From Streptomyces tsukubensis (GTDB lineage: Bacteria > Actinomycetota > Actinomycetes > Streptomycetales > Streptomycetaceae): a stretch of 64,000 bases of DNA. Shown here in pieces: positions 55,575 to 64,000 of this stretch. The translations under genes and the position numbers were made by a program. The stretch is taken from contig NZ_CP020700.1 in assembly GCF_003932715.1 (NCBI RefSeq), positions 5,912,501 through 5,976,500 on the forward strand, written 5' to 3'. The notes under the pieces were generated by a model that saw nothing but the letters and a program-made list of their open reading frames with translations, did no database searches and had not been told where the DNA came from. How positions within the stretch are numbered: position 1 is the first letter of the stretch; each line of letters starts with the position of its first letter.

Positions 55575-56411
55575 ATGGCGAACTACACCGCCGCCGACGT
55601 CAAGAAGCTCCGTGAGCTGACCGGCGCCGGCATGATGGACTGCAAGAAGGCCCTGGACGAGGCCGACGGTAACGTCGACAAGGCCGTCGAGCTGCTGCGC
55701 GTCAAGGGCCAGAAGGGCGTCGCAAAGCGCGAGTCCCGCACCGCTTCCAACGGCGCCGTCGTCTCCCTCATCTCCGAGGACAAGACGACCGGTGTGCTGC
55801 TGGAGCTGAAGTGCGAGACGGACTTCGTCGCCAAGGGTGAGAAGTTCCAGGCCGTCGCCAACGCGCTCGCCGCGCACGTCGCCGCCACCTCCCCGGCGGA
55901 CCTCGACGCGCTGCTCGCCTCCGAGATCGAGGCCGGCAAGACCGTCCAGGCGTACGTCGACGAGGCCAACGCCAACCTCGGCGAGAAGATCGTCCTCGAC
56001 CGCTTCGCGCAGTTCTCCGGTGCGTACGTCGGTGTCTACCTGCACCGCACCATGCCGGACCTGCCGCCGCAGGTCGGCGTGCTCGTCGAGCTGAGCGCCG
56101 AGAACGCGGACGTCGCCAAGGACGTCGCCCAGCACATCGCCGCCTTCGCGCCGAAGTACCTGTCCCGCGAGGACGTCCCGGCCGATGTCGTCGAGAACGA
56201 GCGCCGGGTCGCCGAGGCCACCTCCCGCGAGGAGGGCAAGCCCGAGGCTGCCCTGCCGAAGATCGTCGAGGGCCGGGTGAACGGTTTCTTCAAGGAGGTC
56301 ACCGTTCTGGAGCAGGCCTTCGCGAAGGACAACAAGAAGTCCGTCCAGAAGGTTCTCGACGAGGCCGGTGTGGAGCTGAAGCGCTTCGCCCGTATCCGCG
56401 TCGGCGCCTGA
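55575..56411 (+). CDS. tsf: Elongation factor Ts
   Basis: A 278-residue nucleotide-exchange factor for EF-Tu. N-terminal UBA-like domain ([24 protein letters not shown]), the universally conserved [12 protein letters not shown] that contacts EF-Tu, and two dimerisation-type domains ending [19 protein letters not shown] 55575 with GAGGAAAG upstream. Confidence 0.97.
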   Translation: MANYTAADVKKLRELTGAGMMDCKKALDEADGNVDKAVELLRVKGQKGVAKRESRTASNGAVVSLISEDKTTGVLLELKCETDFVAKGEKFQAVANALAAHVAATSPADLDALLASEIEAGKTVQAYVDEANANLGEKIVLDRFAQFSGAYVGVYLHRTMPDLPPQVGVLVELSAENADVAKDVAQHIAAFAPKYLSREDVPADVVENERRVAEATSREEGKPEAALPKIVEGRVNGFFKEVTVLEQAFAKDNKKSVQKVLDEAGVELKRFARIRVGA

Positions 56412-56661
56412 CCCGGACGCAGGAACGCCGGTACCCGCGTCCCCGAAGCCGCCCGGAGCGGTGGCACGGGGGCGCCGAGTACGCGGTCGATCCGTCGGCC
56501 CGCTAGGGTTTCCCACGCAGTCACAGGCCGCGTGGGCCCCGGACGGTGCCGTTGCGCCCGGAGCGCCGGACGACCGCAGATCTGACGAGGAGGCCATTGC
56601 CGACAGGGACACCAGTACCCACCGGCGATGGCCTTCCTCGTATGTGCACGAGGAGATCTCC

Positions 56662-57468
56662 ATGAACAAGGGCGCGGACGCCACCCAGGCGGTTGGCGAC
56701 AACAGCGACCACGACCACGACGGGAAGCACGACGTGAACGAGCCCGGTGCCGGACGCTTCATGCTGAAGCTCTCCGGAGAGGCCTTCTCCGGCGGGACGG
56801 GCCTCGGAGTGGACCCCGACGTCGTGCACGCCATCGCCCGCGAGATCGCGGCCGTCGTCCGGAGCGGCGCCCAGATCGCCGTCGTCATCGGCGGCGGCAA
56901 CTTCTTCCGCGGCGCCGAGCTCCAGGTGCGCGGCATGGACCGGGCCCGCTCCGACTACATGGGCATGCTCGGCACCGTGATGAACTGCCTCGCGCTCCAG
57001 GACTTCCTGGAGAAGGAGGGCATCGACTCCCGGGTCCAGACCGCCATCACCATGGGCCAGGTCGCCGAGCCGTACATTCCGCTGCGGGCCGTACGCCATC
57101 TGGAGAAGGGCCGTGTGGTCATCTTCGGCGCCGGTATGGGCATGCCGTACTTCTCCACCGACACCACCGCCGCCCAGCGCGCCCTGGAGATCGACGCCGA
57201 GGCCCTGCTGATGGGGAAGAACGGGGTCGACGGGGTCTACGACGCCGACCCGCGGACCAACCCCGACGCGGTCAAGTACGACGCGCTGGAGTACGGCGAG
57301 GTCATCACCCGGGACCTCAAGGTCGCCGACGCCACGGCGATCACCCTCTGCCGTGACAACGCCCTGCCGATCCTCGTCTTCGAACTGCTGGCCGCGGGCA
57401 ATATCGCCCGAGCGGTACGTGGTGAGAAGATCGGCACGCTCGTCAACAGCAAGGGCACCCGAGCCTGA
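56662..57468 (+). CDS. pyrH: Uridylate kinase
   Basis: A 268-residue hexameric UMP kinase (UMP to UDP) of the amino acid kinase fold. [12 protein letters not shown] starts the core at about 33; [40 protein letters not shown] and [16 protein letters not shown] follow. The first 30 residues are Asp/His-rich ([12 protein letters not shown]) and not part of the normal fold. ATG 56662 is fixed by a GAGGAGA site 6 bases upstream. Confidence 0.97.
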   Translation: MNKGADATQAVGDNSDHDHDGKHDVNEPGAGRFMLKLSGEAFSGGTGLGVDPDVVHAIAREIAAVVRSGAQIAVVIGGGNFFRGAELQVRGMDRARSDYMGMLGTVMNCLALQDFLEKEGIDSRVQTAITMGQVAEPYIPLRAVRHLEKGRVVIFGAGMGMPYFSTDTTAAQRALEIDAEALLMGKNGVDGVYDADPRTNPDAVKYDALEYGEVITRDLKVADATAITLCRDNALPILVFELLAAGNIARAVRGEKIGTLVNSKGTRA

Positions 57469-57625
57469 ACCGGGGGGTGTCCCGGGCGTCCCGGAACGGA
57501 TGCCCGAGGATATCCGGGGATGGACAAAGCCCTGCCGGTCGGACACCGTGCAGGGAAGACGCGACAGGTTCCGCCCGACCGGGCAGTTGTCAGCCGGGCC
57601 TACTCAAGACACGCAGGAGCAAGTG

Positions 57626-58183
57626 GTGATCGAAGAGACCCTCCTTGAGGCCGAGGAGAAGATGGAGAAGGCCGTCCTGGTTGCCAAGGACGACTTCGCC
57701 GCGATCCGCACCGGACGCGCGCACCCGGCGATGTTCAACAAGATCGTGGCCGACTACTACGGCGCGCTGACCCCGATCAACCAGCTCGCCTCCTTCTCGG
57801 TGCCCGAGCCCCGGATGGCCGTGGTCACGCCCTTCGACAAGACGGCGCTGCGCAATATCGAGCAGGCGATCCGCGACTCCGACCTCGGTGTCAACCCGAG
57901 CAACGACGGCAACATCATCCGTGTGGTGTTCCCGGAGCTGACCGAGGAGCGCCGCCGCGAGTACATCAAGGTCGCCAAGGCCAAGGCCGAGGACGCGAAG
58001 ATCTCCATCCGCGCGGTCCGCCGCAAGGCCAAGGAGACCATCGACAAGCTCGTCAAGGACGGCGAGGTCGGCGAGGACGAGGGCCGCCGTGCTGAGAAGG
58101 AGCTCGACGACACCACCGCGAAGTACGTCGCGCAGGTGGACGAGCTGCTGAAGCACAAGGAAGCCGAGCTGCTCGAAGTCTGA
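57626..58183 (+). CDS. frr: Ribosome recycling factor
   Basis: 185 residues, exactly the family length; with EF-G it splits the post-termination ribosome. [55 protein letters not shown] and [12 protein letters not shown] are conserved. GTG 57626 is preferred (AGGAG 6 bases upstream); GTG 57623 just before is possible. The stop overlaps the cdsA ATG (TGATG). Confidence 0.97.
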   Translation: MIEETLLEAEEKMEKAVLVAKDDFAAIRTGRAHPAMFNKIVADYYGALTPINQLASFSVPEPRMAVVTPFDKTALRNIEQAIRDSDLGVNPSNDGNIIRVVFPELTEERRREYIKVAKAKAEDAKISIRAVRRKAKETIDKLVKDGEVGEDEGRRAEKELDDTTAKYVAQVDELLKHKEAELLEV

Positions 58184-59421
58184 TGAACGACGCTTCCTGG
58201 GGGGCCCCGCAGCGGGCCGACTACGTCGGGGGGTGGCGTCCGCAGGACCGGGGCCCGCTTTCGGCGGGTCCCGCGTACGACGGGCACGACGCACAGCAGA
58301 CTCGGCCCATGCCCATCGTGCCGGACTTTCCCGACGCAGGTAGAGACGCCGGCGGTCCCGGTGACCGTGACCGCCGGAACGACAGTGGCCGGGGGGCCGC
58401 CGAGCCGGGCCGCCCCCTGTTCCGCGATGAGCTCCCGCGGGAGCCCGCACCGGCCGGGCCGCAGCCCCCGCCGGCCGGCGGTCCCGGGGATCCCCGCGGC
58501 GGCGGGCAGGCTCCCGGCGGTCCGAACGCACCCGGTGCCGCCGGACATCCGGCAGCTCCGGCAGCGGCGGGCCCCGCGGACACCGCAGGGGCGGCGAAGG
58601 CGAAGAAGCGGGCCGGGCGTGATCTGCGCGCGGCGATAGGGGTCGGGGTCGGCCTCGGCGCGGTCATCGTCGCGTCGCTCTTCGTGGTCAAGGCCGTCTT
58701 CGTCGGCGTGATAACGGTCGCCGTCGTGGTCGGACTGTGGGAACTGACCTCCCGCCTCCAGGAGCGCAAGGGCATCAAGGCCCCGCTGGTGCCCCTGGCG
58801 GTCGGAGGCGCGGCGATGGTCGTCGCCGGGTACGTGCGCGGCGCCGAGGGCGCCTGGGTCGCCACGGCCCTCACCGCCCTCGCGGTCCTGGTGTGGCGGA
58901 TGACGGAGCCCCCCGAGGGCTATCTGAAGGACGTCACGGCGGGCGTCTTCGCCGCGTTCTACGTGCCGTTCCTGGCGACCTTCGTGTCGATGATGCTCAC
59001 CGCCGACGACGGGGCGCAGCGGGTGCTGACGTTCCTCCTCCTCACCGTGGTCAGCGACACCGGCGCGTACGCGGTCGGCTGGCGCTTCGGCAAACGGAAG
59101 CTGGCGCCGAGGATCAGCCCCGGGAAGACCCGGGAAGGACTGCTCGGCGCGGTCGGCTTCGCCATGGTCGCGGGCGCCCTGTGCATGCAGTTCCTCATCG
59201 ACGGCGGTGCCTGGTGGCAGGGGATCCTGCTGGGCCTCGCGGTCGCCGTCACGGCGACCCTGGGCGATCTGGGCGAGTCGATGATCAAACGGGATCTCGG
59301 CATCAAGGACATGGGCACCCTGCTGCCGGGCCACGGCGGCATCATGGACCGCCTGGACTCGCTGCTGCCGACGGCGCCCGTGGTGTGGCTGCTGCTGGTG
59401 GTGTTCGTCGGGGCCGGTTAG
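58183..59421 (+). CDS. cdsA: Phosphatidate cytidylyltransferase
   Basis: 412 residues; makes CDP-diacylglycerol from phosphatidate and CTP in the membrane. A long Pro/Gly/Ala-rich cytoplasmic N-terminus (about 145 residues) is unlike enteric CdsA but usual in Streptomyces. About eight membrane helices follow, then the CTP-transferase signature SMIKRDLGIKDMGTLLPGHG with HGGIMDR. Coupled to frr by a TGATG overlap; the last gene of the rpsB-to-cdsA run, closed by a hairpin. Confidence 0.95.
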   Translation: MNDASWGAPQRADYVGGWRPQDRGPLSAGPAYDGHDAQQTRPMPIVPDFPDAGRDAGGPGDRDRRNDSGRGAAEPGRPLFRDELPREPAPAGPQPPPAGGPGDPRGGGQAPGGPNAPGAAGHPAAPAAAGPADTAGAAKAKKRAGRDLRAAIGVGVGLGAVIVASLFVVKAVFVGVITVAVVVGLWELTSRLQERKGIKAPLVPLAVGGAAMVVAGYVRGAEGAWVATALTALAVLVWRMTEPPEGYLKDVTAGVFAAFYVPFLATFVSMMLTADDGAQRVLTFLLLTVVSDTGAYAVGWRFGKRKLAPRISPGKTREGLLGAVGFAMVAGALCMQFLIDGGAWWQGILLGLAVAVTATLGDLGESMIKRDLGIKDMGTLLPGHGGIMDRLDSLLPTAPVVWLLLVVFVGAG

Positions 59422-59431
59422 GGACCGTGCC

Positions 59432-59460
59432 GTACGCGGGCCGGGACCCCGGCCGCGTAC
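59432..59460 (+). terminator. Hairpin terminator after cdsA
   Basis: A stem of 12 pairs with one bulged G (59432-59444 with 59449-59460) and a 4-nt loop, 10 bp beyond the cdsA stop. Confidence 0.6.
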
Positions 59461-59535
59461 CGTCCAGAGGTACGGCCGGACCGGCCGCGGCTCCGACAGC
59501 CCCCGGTGACCTGCAGTTTTGCCGGGAAGGGCTCG

Positions 59536-59544
59536 TTATCCACA
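59536..59544 (+). promoter_or_regulatory. Single consensus DnaA box upstream of rlmN
   Basis: TTATCCACA, the exact E. coli-type consensus, followed by G, 55 bp before the rlmN start. Functional binding is inference. Confidence 0.4.
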
Positions 59545-59599
59545 GGATGGCGGGCCCTTCTCCGTACCGTCTGAGAATCTCTGCGACACTGGATGGACC

Positions 59600-60706
59600 A
59601 TGCCCAAGCCCGGAGAACTCACTTTCATCGCGCCCCGCGGAGCCAAGAAGCCCCCGAGGCACCTCGCCGACCTCTCGCCCGCCGAGCGCAAGGACGCCGT
59701 CGCCGCGATCGGCGAGAAGCCGTTCCGCGCCCGCCAGCTCTCCCAGCACTACTTCGCGCGGTACACCCACGATCCGGCGCAGTGGACGGACATTCCGGCC
59801 GCCGCGCGGGAGAAGCTCGCCGCGGAGCTGCTGCCCGAGCTGATGTCGGTGGTGCGGCACATCTCGTGCGACGACGACACCACCCGCAAGACCCTCTGGA
59901 GACTGCACGACGGGACCCTCGTCGAATCGGTCCTGATGCGCTACCCGGACCGGGTGACGATGTGCATCTCCTCCCAGGCGGGCTGCGGGATGAACTGCCC
60001 GTTCTGCGCCACCGGACAGGCCGGTCTCGACCGGAACCTGTCGACGGCGGAGATCGTGCACCAGATCGTCGACGGTATGCGGGCGCTGCGGGACGGCGAG
60101 GTCCCCGGCGGGCCCGCCCGCCTGTCGAACATCGTCTTCATGGGCATGGGCGAGCCGCTGGCGAACTACAAGCGGGTCGTGGGCGCCATCCGGCGGCTCA
60201 CCGACCCCGAGCCGGACGGCCTCGGACTCTCGCAGCGCGGGATCACCGTCTCCACGGTCGGTCTGGTCCCCGCGATGCAGCGCTTCGCCGACGAGGGCTT
60301 CAAATGCCGGCTCGCCGTCTCGCTGCACGCCCCCGACGACGAACTGCGCGACACCCTGGTGCCGGTCAACACCCGCTGGAAGGTCCGCGAGGTCCTCGAC
60401 GCGGCCTGGGAGTACGCGGAGAAGTCCGGCCGCCGGGTCTCCATCGAGTACGCGCTGATCCGCGACATCAACGACCAGGCATGGCGGGGCGACCTGCTCG
60501 GCAGGCTCCTCAAGGGCAAGCGGGTCCACGTCAACCTCATTCCGCTGAACCCCACCCCCGGATCCAAGTGGACCGCTTCACGGCCGGAGGACGAGAAGGC
60601 GTTCGTCGAGGCCATCGCCGCCCACGGGGTGCCGGTGACGGTGCGGGACACCCGCGGCCAGGAGATCGACGGGGCCTGCGGACAGCTCGCCGCCGCCGAG
60701 CGGTGA
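59600..60706 (+). CDS. rlmN: Dual-specificity RNA methyltransferase RlmN
   Basis: A 368-residue radical-SAM enzyme methylating C2 of A2503 in 23S rRNA and A37 in some tRNAs. The iron-sulphur motif is CGMNCPFC (Cys129, 133, 136). [17 protein letters not shown] and the C-terminal [13 protein letters not shown] segment with the methyl-carrying Cys are present. The start [12 protein letters not shown] is the usual Streptomyces one; ATG 59600 has only a weak GGATGG site. It is a single gene, with the thiamine uptake riboswitch beginning about 80 bp after its stop. Confidence 0.95.
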   Translation: MPKPGELTFIAPRGAKKPPRHLADLSPAERKDAVAAIGEKPFRARQLSQHYFARYTHDPAQWTDIPAAAREKLAAELLPELMSVVRHISCDDDTTRKTLWRLHDGTLVESVLMRYPDRVTMCISSQAGCGMNCPFCATGQAGLDRNLSTAEIVHQIVDGMRALRDGEVPGGPARLSNIVFMGMGEPLANYKRVVGAIRRLTDPEPDGLGLSQRGITVSTVGLVPAMQRFADEGFKCRLAVSLHAPDDELRDTLVPVNTRWKVREVLDAAWEYAEKSGRRVSIEYALIRDINDQAWRGDLLGRLLKGKRVHVNLIPLNPTPGSKWTASRPEDEKAFVEAIAAHGVPVTVRDTRGQEIDGACGQLAAAER

Positions 60707-60787
60707 CGGACCGGACACATTGCGGGACCGCCCCTGCCATGGCGGGATCCGCGCCTTGTAGTCTGGCCTGAACATTTGCATATTTCC

Positions 60788-60880
60788 GACAGGGGAGCGC
60801 CACAGCGCTGAGAGTGCGGTACCCACGGGGCCGCAGACCCTCTGAACCTCGCCCGGGTCATTCCGGGTAGGAAGTTCGGT
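60788..60880 (+). ncRNA. TPP riboswitch (thi box)
   Basis: The thi-box landmarks are in order and spacing: AGGGGAGC (from 60791), GCGCTGAGAGTGCGG (P3 side with CTGAGA), GACCCTCTGAACCT, CCGGGTCATTCCGGGTAGGAAG. It lies 96 bp before thiB. Binding of thiamine diphosphate would switch off the importer operon thiB-thiP-thiQ. Confidence 0.92.
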
Positions 60881-60899
60881 CTTTCACTCAAGCTGTTGC

Positions 60900-60936
60900 G
60901 CCCTGCCCGGATTCCCTCGGGGGATCCGGGCAGGGC
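60900..60936 (+). terminator. Hairpin downstream of the TPP riboswitch
   Basis: A perfect 13-bp stem (60900-60912 with 60924-60936) that can extend with a wobble and three more pairs to a 3-nt loop, followed by CGCGTCTCTTCCT, a mildly T-rich stretch. It is the likely expression platform, a terminator 20 bases after the aptamer and 40 bases before the thiB start. Confidence 0.7.
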
Positions 60937-60975
60937 CGCGTCTCTTCCTGGCCTTCACCAGGAGGAATTCGACCA

Positions 60976-62085
60976 GTGAGCAGTAGCAGTACCAGGAAGC
61001 GCGCGGCCGCCGCGCTGGCCGCCGCACTCGGTGTGACCGTCCTCGCCGCCTGCGGAGGGGACTCCTCCGCAAAGAAGGAGCAGGGCTCCGGCGGCGGCAA
61101 GGGCTCGAAGACCGTCACGCTCGTCAGCCACGACTCCTTCGCCGCCTCCGAGGACGTCCTCAAGGAGTTCACCCGGCAGACCGGCTACACCGTCAAGATC
61201 CTCAAGAGCGGTGACGCGGGCGTCGCGCTCAACAAGGAGATCCTCACCAAGGGCTCCCCGCAGGGCGACGTCTTCTTCGGCGTCGACAACACCCTGCTCT
61301 CCCGCGCCCTCGACAACGGCATCTTCACCCCCCACGAGGCCAAGGGGCTCGACCGGATACCCGCGGCGGTCCGCCTCGACGGCGACAAGCACCGGGTCAC
61401 CCCCGTCGACACCGGCGACATCTGCGTCAACTACGACAAGAAGTACTTCGCCGACCGCAAGCTCGCGCCGCCCGTCACCTTCGACGACCTGATCAAGCCC
61501 GAGTACCGGAACCTGCTGGTCGCCGAGAACGCGGCCACCTCCTCACCCGGCCTCGGCTTCCTCCTCGGCACCGTCGCCCGCTACGGCGAGGACGGCTGGC
61601 AGGACTACTGGAAGAAGCTCAAGGCCAACGGACTCAAGGTCGTCGACGGCTGGGAAGAGGCCTACAACCGCGAGTTCTCCGGCTCCGCAGGCGGAAAGAA
61701 GGAAGGCGGCGACCGGCCGCTGGTCGTCTCCTACGCCTCCAGCCCGCCCGTCGAGGTCCTCTTCGCCGAGCCGCAGCCCAAGGAGGCACCGACCGGTGTC
61801 GCCACCGGCACCTGCTTCCGGCAGATCGAGTTCGCCGGACTGCTGAAGGGCGCGAAGAACGAGGCCGGCGGCAAGGCGCTGCTGGACTTCCTCGTCTCGG
61901 CGCCGTTCCAGCAGGACCTGCCGCTGAACATGTTCGTCAACCCGGTCGTCGAAGGGACCAAGCTCCCCGAACTCTTCACCCGCCACGGCGCGAAGATCAC
62001 CGACCCGGCGACGCTGCCGCCGGACACCATCACGAAGAACCGGGAACAGTGGATCCAGAAGTGGTCGTCGACCGTCGTCAAGTGA
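60976..62085 (+). CDS. thiB: Thiamine ABC transporter substrate-binding lipoprotein
   Basis: 369 residues. A basic N-terminus, hydrophobic stretch and lipobox Leu-Ala-Ala-Cys with Cys26 mark a lipoprotein outside the membrane. The solute-binding fold has [52 protein letters not shown] and [11 protein letters not shown], as in ThiB. It hands thiamine to ThiP. GTG 60976 has AGGAGGA about 9 bases upstream. The stop overlaps thiP's GTG. The riboswitch upstream supports thiamine rather than iron, the other common cargo of this fold. Confidence 0.93.
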   Translation: MSSSSTRKRAAAALAAALGVTVLAACGGDSSAKKEQGSGGGKGSKTVTLVSHDSFAASEDVLKEFTRQTGYTVKILKSGDAGVALNKEILTKGSPQGDVFFGVDNTLLSRALDNGIFTPHEAKGLDRIPAAVRLDGDKHRVTPVDTGDICVNYDKKYFADRKLAPPVTFDDLIKPEYRNLLVAENAATSSPGLGFLLGTVARYGEDGWQDYWKKLKANGLKVVDGWEEAYNREFSGSAGGKKEGGDRPLVVSYASSPPVEVLFAEPQPKEAPTGVATGTCFRQIEFAGLLKGAKNEAGGKALLDFLVSAPFQQDLPLNMFVNPVVEGTKLPELFTRHGAKITDPATLPPDTITKNREQWIQKWSSTVVK

Positions 62086-63833
62086 CGGCCGGAGGACCGG
62101 CCCGCACGGACCGGGCGGCGGCAGAGAACCGCCGCCCGGTCCGTGCGGTGCGCGCCCTCCGTACCGGGACCGCGGCACGGCTCGCCCTGCTGACCCTGCC
62201 CACCGTGTTCTTCGCGGTCTTCTTCGCCTACCCCGTGGCCGCCATCGTCGGCCGCGGGCTGCGCTCCGGCGGCACCTGGCAGTTCGGGCGGATCACCGAG
62301 GTCCTCGGCCGGGACGATATCGCCGGGGTCCTCTGGTTCACCACCTGGCAGGCGCTCGCCTCCACCGCGCTGACCCTGCTGATCGCCCTGCCCTGCGCCT
62401 ATGTCACCGCCCGCTACGCCTTCCCCGGGAAGAAGCTGCTGCGGGCCGTGGTGACCGTGCCGTTCGTGCTGCCGACGGTCGTCGTCGGCACCGCGTTCCT
62501 CGCCCTGCTGGGCCGCGGCGGACTCCTCGACGAGACCTGGGGCATCCGGCTCGACACCACGGTCTGGGCGATCCTGATCGCCCATGTCTTCTTCAACTAC
62601 GCCGTCGTCGTCCGTACCGTCGGCGGACTCTGGGCCCAGCTCGACCCCCGCCAGGAAGAGGCCGCCCGGGTCCTGGGCGCCGGACGGTTCACCGCCTGGC
62701 GCACGGTGACACTCCCCGCGCTCGCGCCGTCCGTCGCCTCCGCCGCCCTGATGGTCTTCCTGTTCACCTTCACCTCCTTCGGCATCGTGCAGATCCTCGG
62801 CGGCCCCGGCTTCGCCACCCTGGAGGTCGAGGTCTACCGGCAGACCGCGCACCTGCTGGACCTGCGCACCGCCGCCGTCCTCACCCTCGTGCAGTTCGCG
62901 GCCGTCGGCGCGGTGCTCGCCGTCCACGCCCGGACCGTACGGAAGCGGGAGACCGCCCTGCGGCTGGTCGACCCGCGGCACACCGCGCACCGGCCCCGCG
63001 GCGCCCGCCAGTGGGCCCTGCTGGGCGCCGTGCTCACCACCGTCGCCCTGCTGGTGCTGCTGCCCCTCGGGGTCCTCGTGGAACGCTCCCTGGCCACCCC
63101 CCGCGGCTACAACCTGGACTACTACCGGGCGCTCGGCCGGCTCGACGAGAGCGGCGGCGCCTTCCTCGTCCCCCCGGTGCACGCCGTGGTGAACTCCCTC
63201 CAGTACGCGCTGGCCGCCACCGCGATCGCCGTCGTCATCGGCGGACTCGCCGCCGCGGCCCTCGCCCGGCGCGGCGGCCCGGGCGGCGCCGGACGGCTGC
63301 TGCGGGGCTTCGACGCGCTGCTGATGCTGCCGCTCGGGGTCTCGGCGGTCACCGTCGGCTTCGGCTTCCTGATCACCCTCGACGAACCGCCGCTCGACCT
63401 GCGGGCCTCGTGGATCCTGGTGCCGCTGGCCCAGGCCCTGGTCGGAGTGCCGTTCGTGGTGCGGACCATGCTGCCGGTGCTCCGCGCCGTCGACGGCCGG
63501 CTGCGGGAGGCCGCGGCCGTCCTCGGGGCGTCCCCGCTGCGGGTGTGGCGGGAGGTCGACCTCCCCCTGGTGCGGCGGGCCCTGCTGATCGCCGCGGGCT
63601 TCGCCTTCGCCGTCTCCCTCGGCGAGTTCGGCGCCACCGTGTTCATCGCCCGGCCCGACGAACCGACGCTGCCGGTCGCCGTCGCCCGGCTCCTCGGCCG
63701 GCCCGGCGAACTCAACTACGGGCAGGCGATGGCCCTCAGCACGATCCTGATGGTGGTGTGCGCGGTCGCGCTGCTGTCACTGGAGCGAATCCGCTCCAGG
63801 ACCACCACGACCGCAGCGACCGGGGAGTTCTGA
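62082..63833 (+). CDS. thiP: Thiamine ABC transporter permease
   Basis: 583 residues; two fused permease halves with about 12 membrane helices, as in ThiP. Each half has an EAA loop contacting the ATPase: [20 protein letters not shown] and [23 protein letters not shown] 62082 overlaps the thiB stop by 4 bp, and the stop overlaps the thiQ ATG (TGATG). The first 30 residues are cytoplasmic and charged. Confidence 0.93.
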   Translation: MTAGGPARTDRAAAENRRPVRAVRALRTGTAARLALLTLPTVFFAVFFAYPVAAIVGRGLRSGGTWQFGRITEVLGRDDIAGVLWFTTWQALASTALTLLIALPCAYVTARYAFPGKKLLRAVVTVPFVLPTVVVGTAFLALLGRGGLLDETWGIRLDTTVWAILIAHVFFNYAVVVRTVGGLWAQLDPRQEEAARVLGAGRFTAWRTVTLPALAPSVASAALMVFLFTFTSFGIVQILGGPGFATLEVEVYRQTAHLLDLRTAAVLTLVQFAAVGAVLAVHARTVRKRETALRLVDPRHTAHRPRGARQWALLGAVLTTVALLVLLPLGVLVERSLATPRGYNLDYYRALGRLDESGGAFLVPPVHAVVNSLQYALAATAIAVVIGGLAAAALARRGGPGGAGRLLRGFDALLMLPLGVSAVTVGFGFLITLDEPPLDLRASWILVPLAQALVGVPFVVRTMLPVLRAVDGRLREAAAVLGASPLRVWREVDLPLVRRALLIAAGFAFAVSLGEFGATVFIARPDEPTLPVAVARLLGRPGELNYGQAMALSTILMVVCAVALLSLERIRSRTTTTAATGEF

Positions 63834-64000
63834 TGCTCGGACTCGACGATGTGACCGTACGGTTCGGGGACCGGGCCGCCCTCGACGCTGTGGACCTCAC
63901 CGTCGCCGCCCACGAGACCGTCTGCGTCCTGGGCCCCAGCGGCAGCGGCAAGTCCACCCTGCTGCGGGTCGTCGCCGGGCTCCGCCGCGCCGACCGCGGC
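63833..64000 (+). CDS. thiQ: Thiamine ABC transporter ATP-binding protein (3' end outside the window)
   Basis: The first 56 codons of an ABC ATPase: [20 protein letters not shown] and Walker [10 protein letters not shown], then [11 protein letters not shown] 63833 overlaps the thiP stop. Position after thiB-thiP behind a TPP riboswitch makes ThiQ the natural call; the signature motif and Walker B lie past the window end. Confidence 0.88.
   Translation, partial: MLGLDDVTVRFGDRAALDAVDLTVAAHETVCVLGPSGSGKSTLLRVVAGLRRADRG

Overview
The window is a GC-rich stretch of actinobacterial chromosome. Gene content and order point to Streptomyces or a very close relative. Supporting genes are the sporulation sigma factor whiG, the development repressor nsdA, the glucose permease glcP directly after smc, four tandem type I signal peptidases (sipWXYZ), and amtB-glnK-glnD behind a GlnR operator. 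GTG starts, GC-biased third codon positions and GC-only hairpin terminators fit as well. Nearly everything is core-genome housekeeping. I see no prophage, insertion sequence, CRISPR array, rRNA, tRNA or biosynthetic cluster.

Layout. 1-5 kb: the end of gpsA, ddl, a DUF3515 lipoprotein, a stand-alone Lrp/AsnC sensor domain, thiL-thiD (thiamine) and rpmB. 5-15 kb: a DAK2 kinase-like gene, recG, rsmD-coaD, a coiled-coil protein, then the run DUF177-rpmF-rnc-mutM. 15-24 kb: a secreted CAP protein, acylphosphatase, a 72-residue coiled-coil protein, smc, glcP, an LLM-type flavoprotein and a two-helix membrane protein. 24-37 kb: an Eis-like acetyltransferase, ftsY, a primase/polymerase-like orphan, nsdA, amtB-glnK-glnD and ffh. 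Both protein parts of the SRP pathway (ftsY and ffh) therefore lie here.

37-48 kb: a second-type FtsH, a SprT-like putative metalloprotease with a zinc ribbon, rpsP-khpA, rimM-trmD-rplS, sipW-X-Y-Z, a NUDIX hydrolase and DUF2469. 48-60 kb: yraN-comM-dprA, whiG, a TetR regulator, an M23 peptidase, then rpsB-tsf-pyrH-frr-cdsA and rlmN. 60.7-64 kb: a TPP riboswitch leading into the thiamine importer thiB-thiP-thiQ; thiQ runs off the window.

How the genes work together. One theme is making and exporting proteins: ribosomal proteins, SRP and its receptor, FtsH, signal peptidases, EF-Ts and RRF. A second is nitrogen sensing (GlnR box, AmtB, GlnK, GlnD). A third is thiamine supply (ThiL/ThiD and riboswitch-controlled uptake). 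A fourth is DNA handling (RecG, MutM, SMC, ComM, DprA, the SprT-like protein).

No clear undescribed multi-gene system is visible. The best leads are: the SprT-like protease; the primase/polymerase relative that seems to lack catalytic residues, next to nsdA; DnaA-box-like 9-mers in four separate intergenic regions; an FtsH with an altered pore loop; and several operator-like repeats (glcP, whiG, smc, ftsY). All hairpins and repeats were found by eye, with no energy or database calculation.
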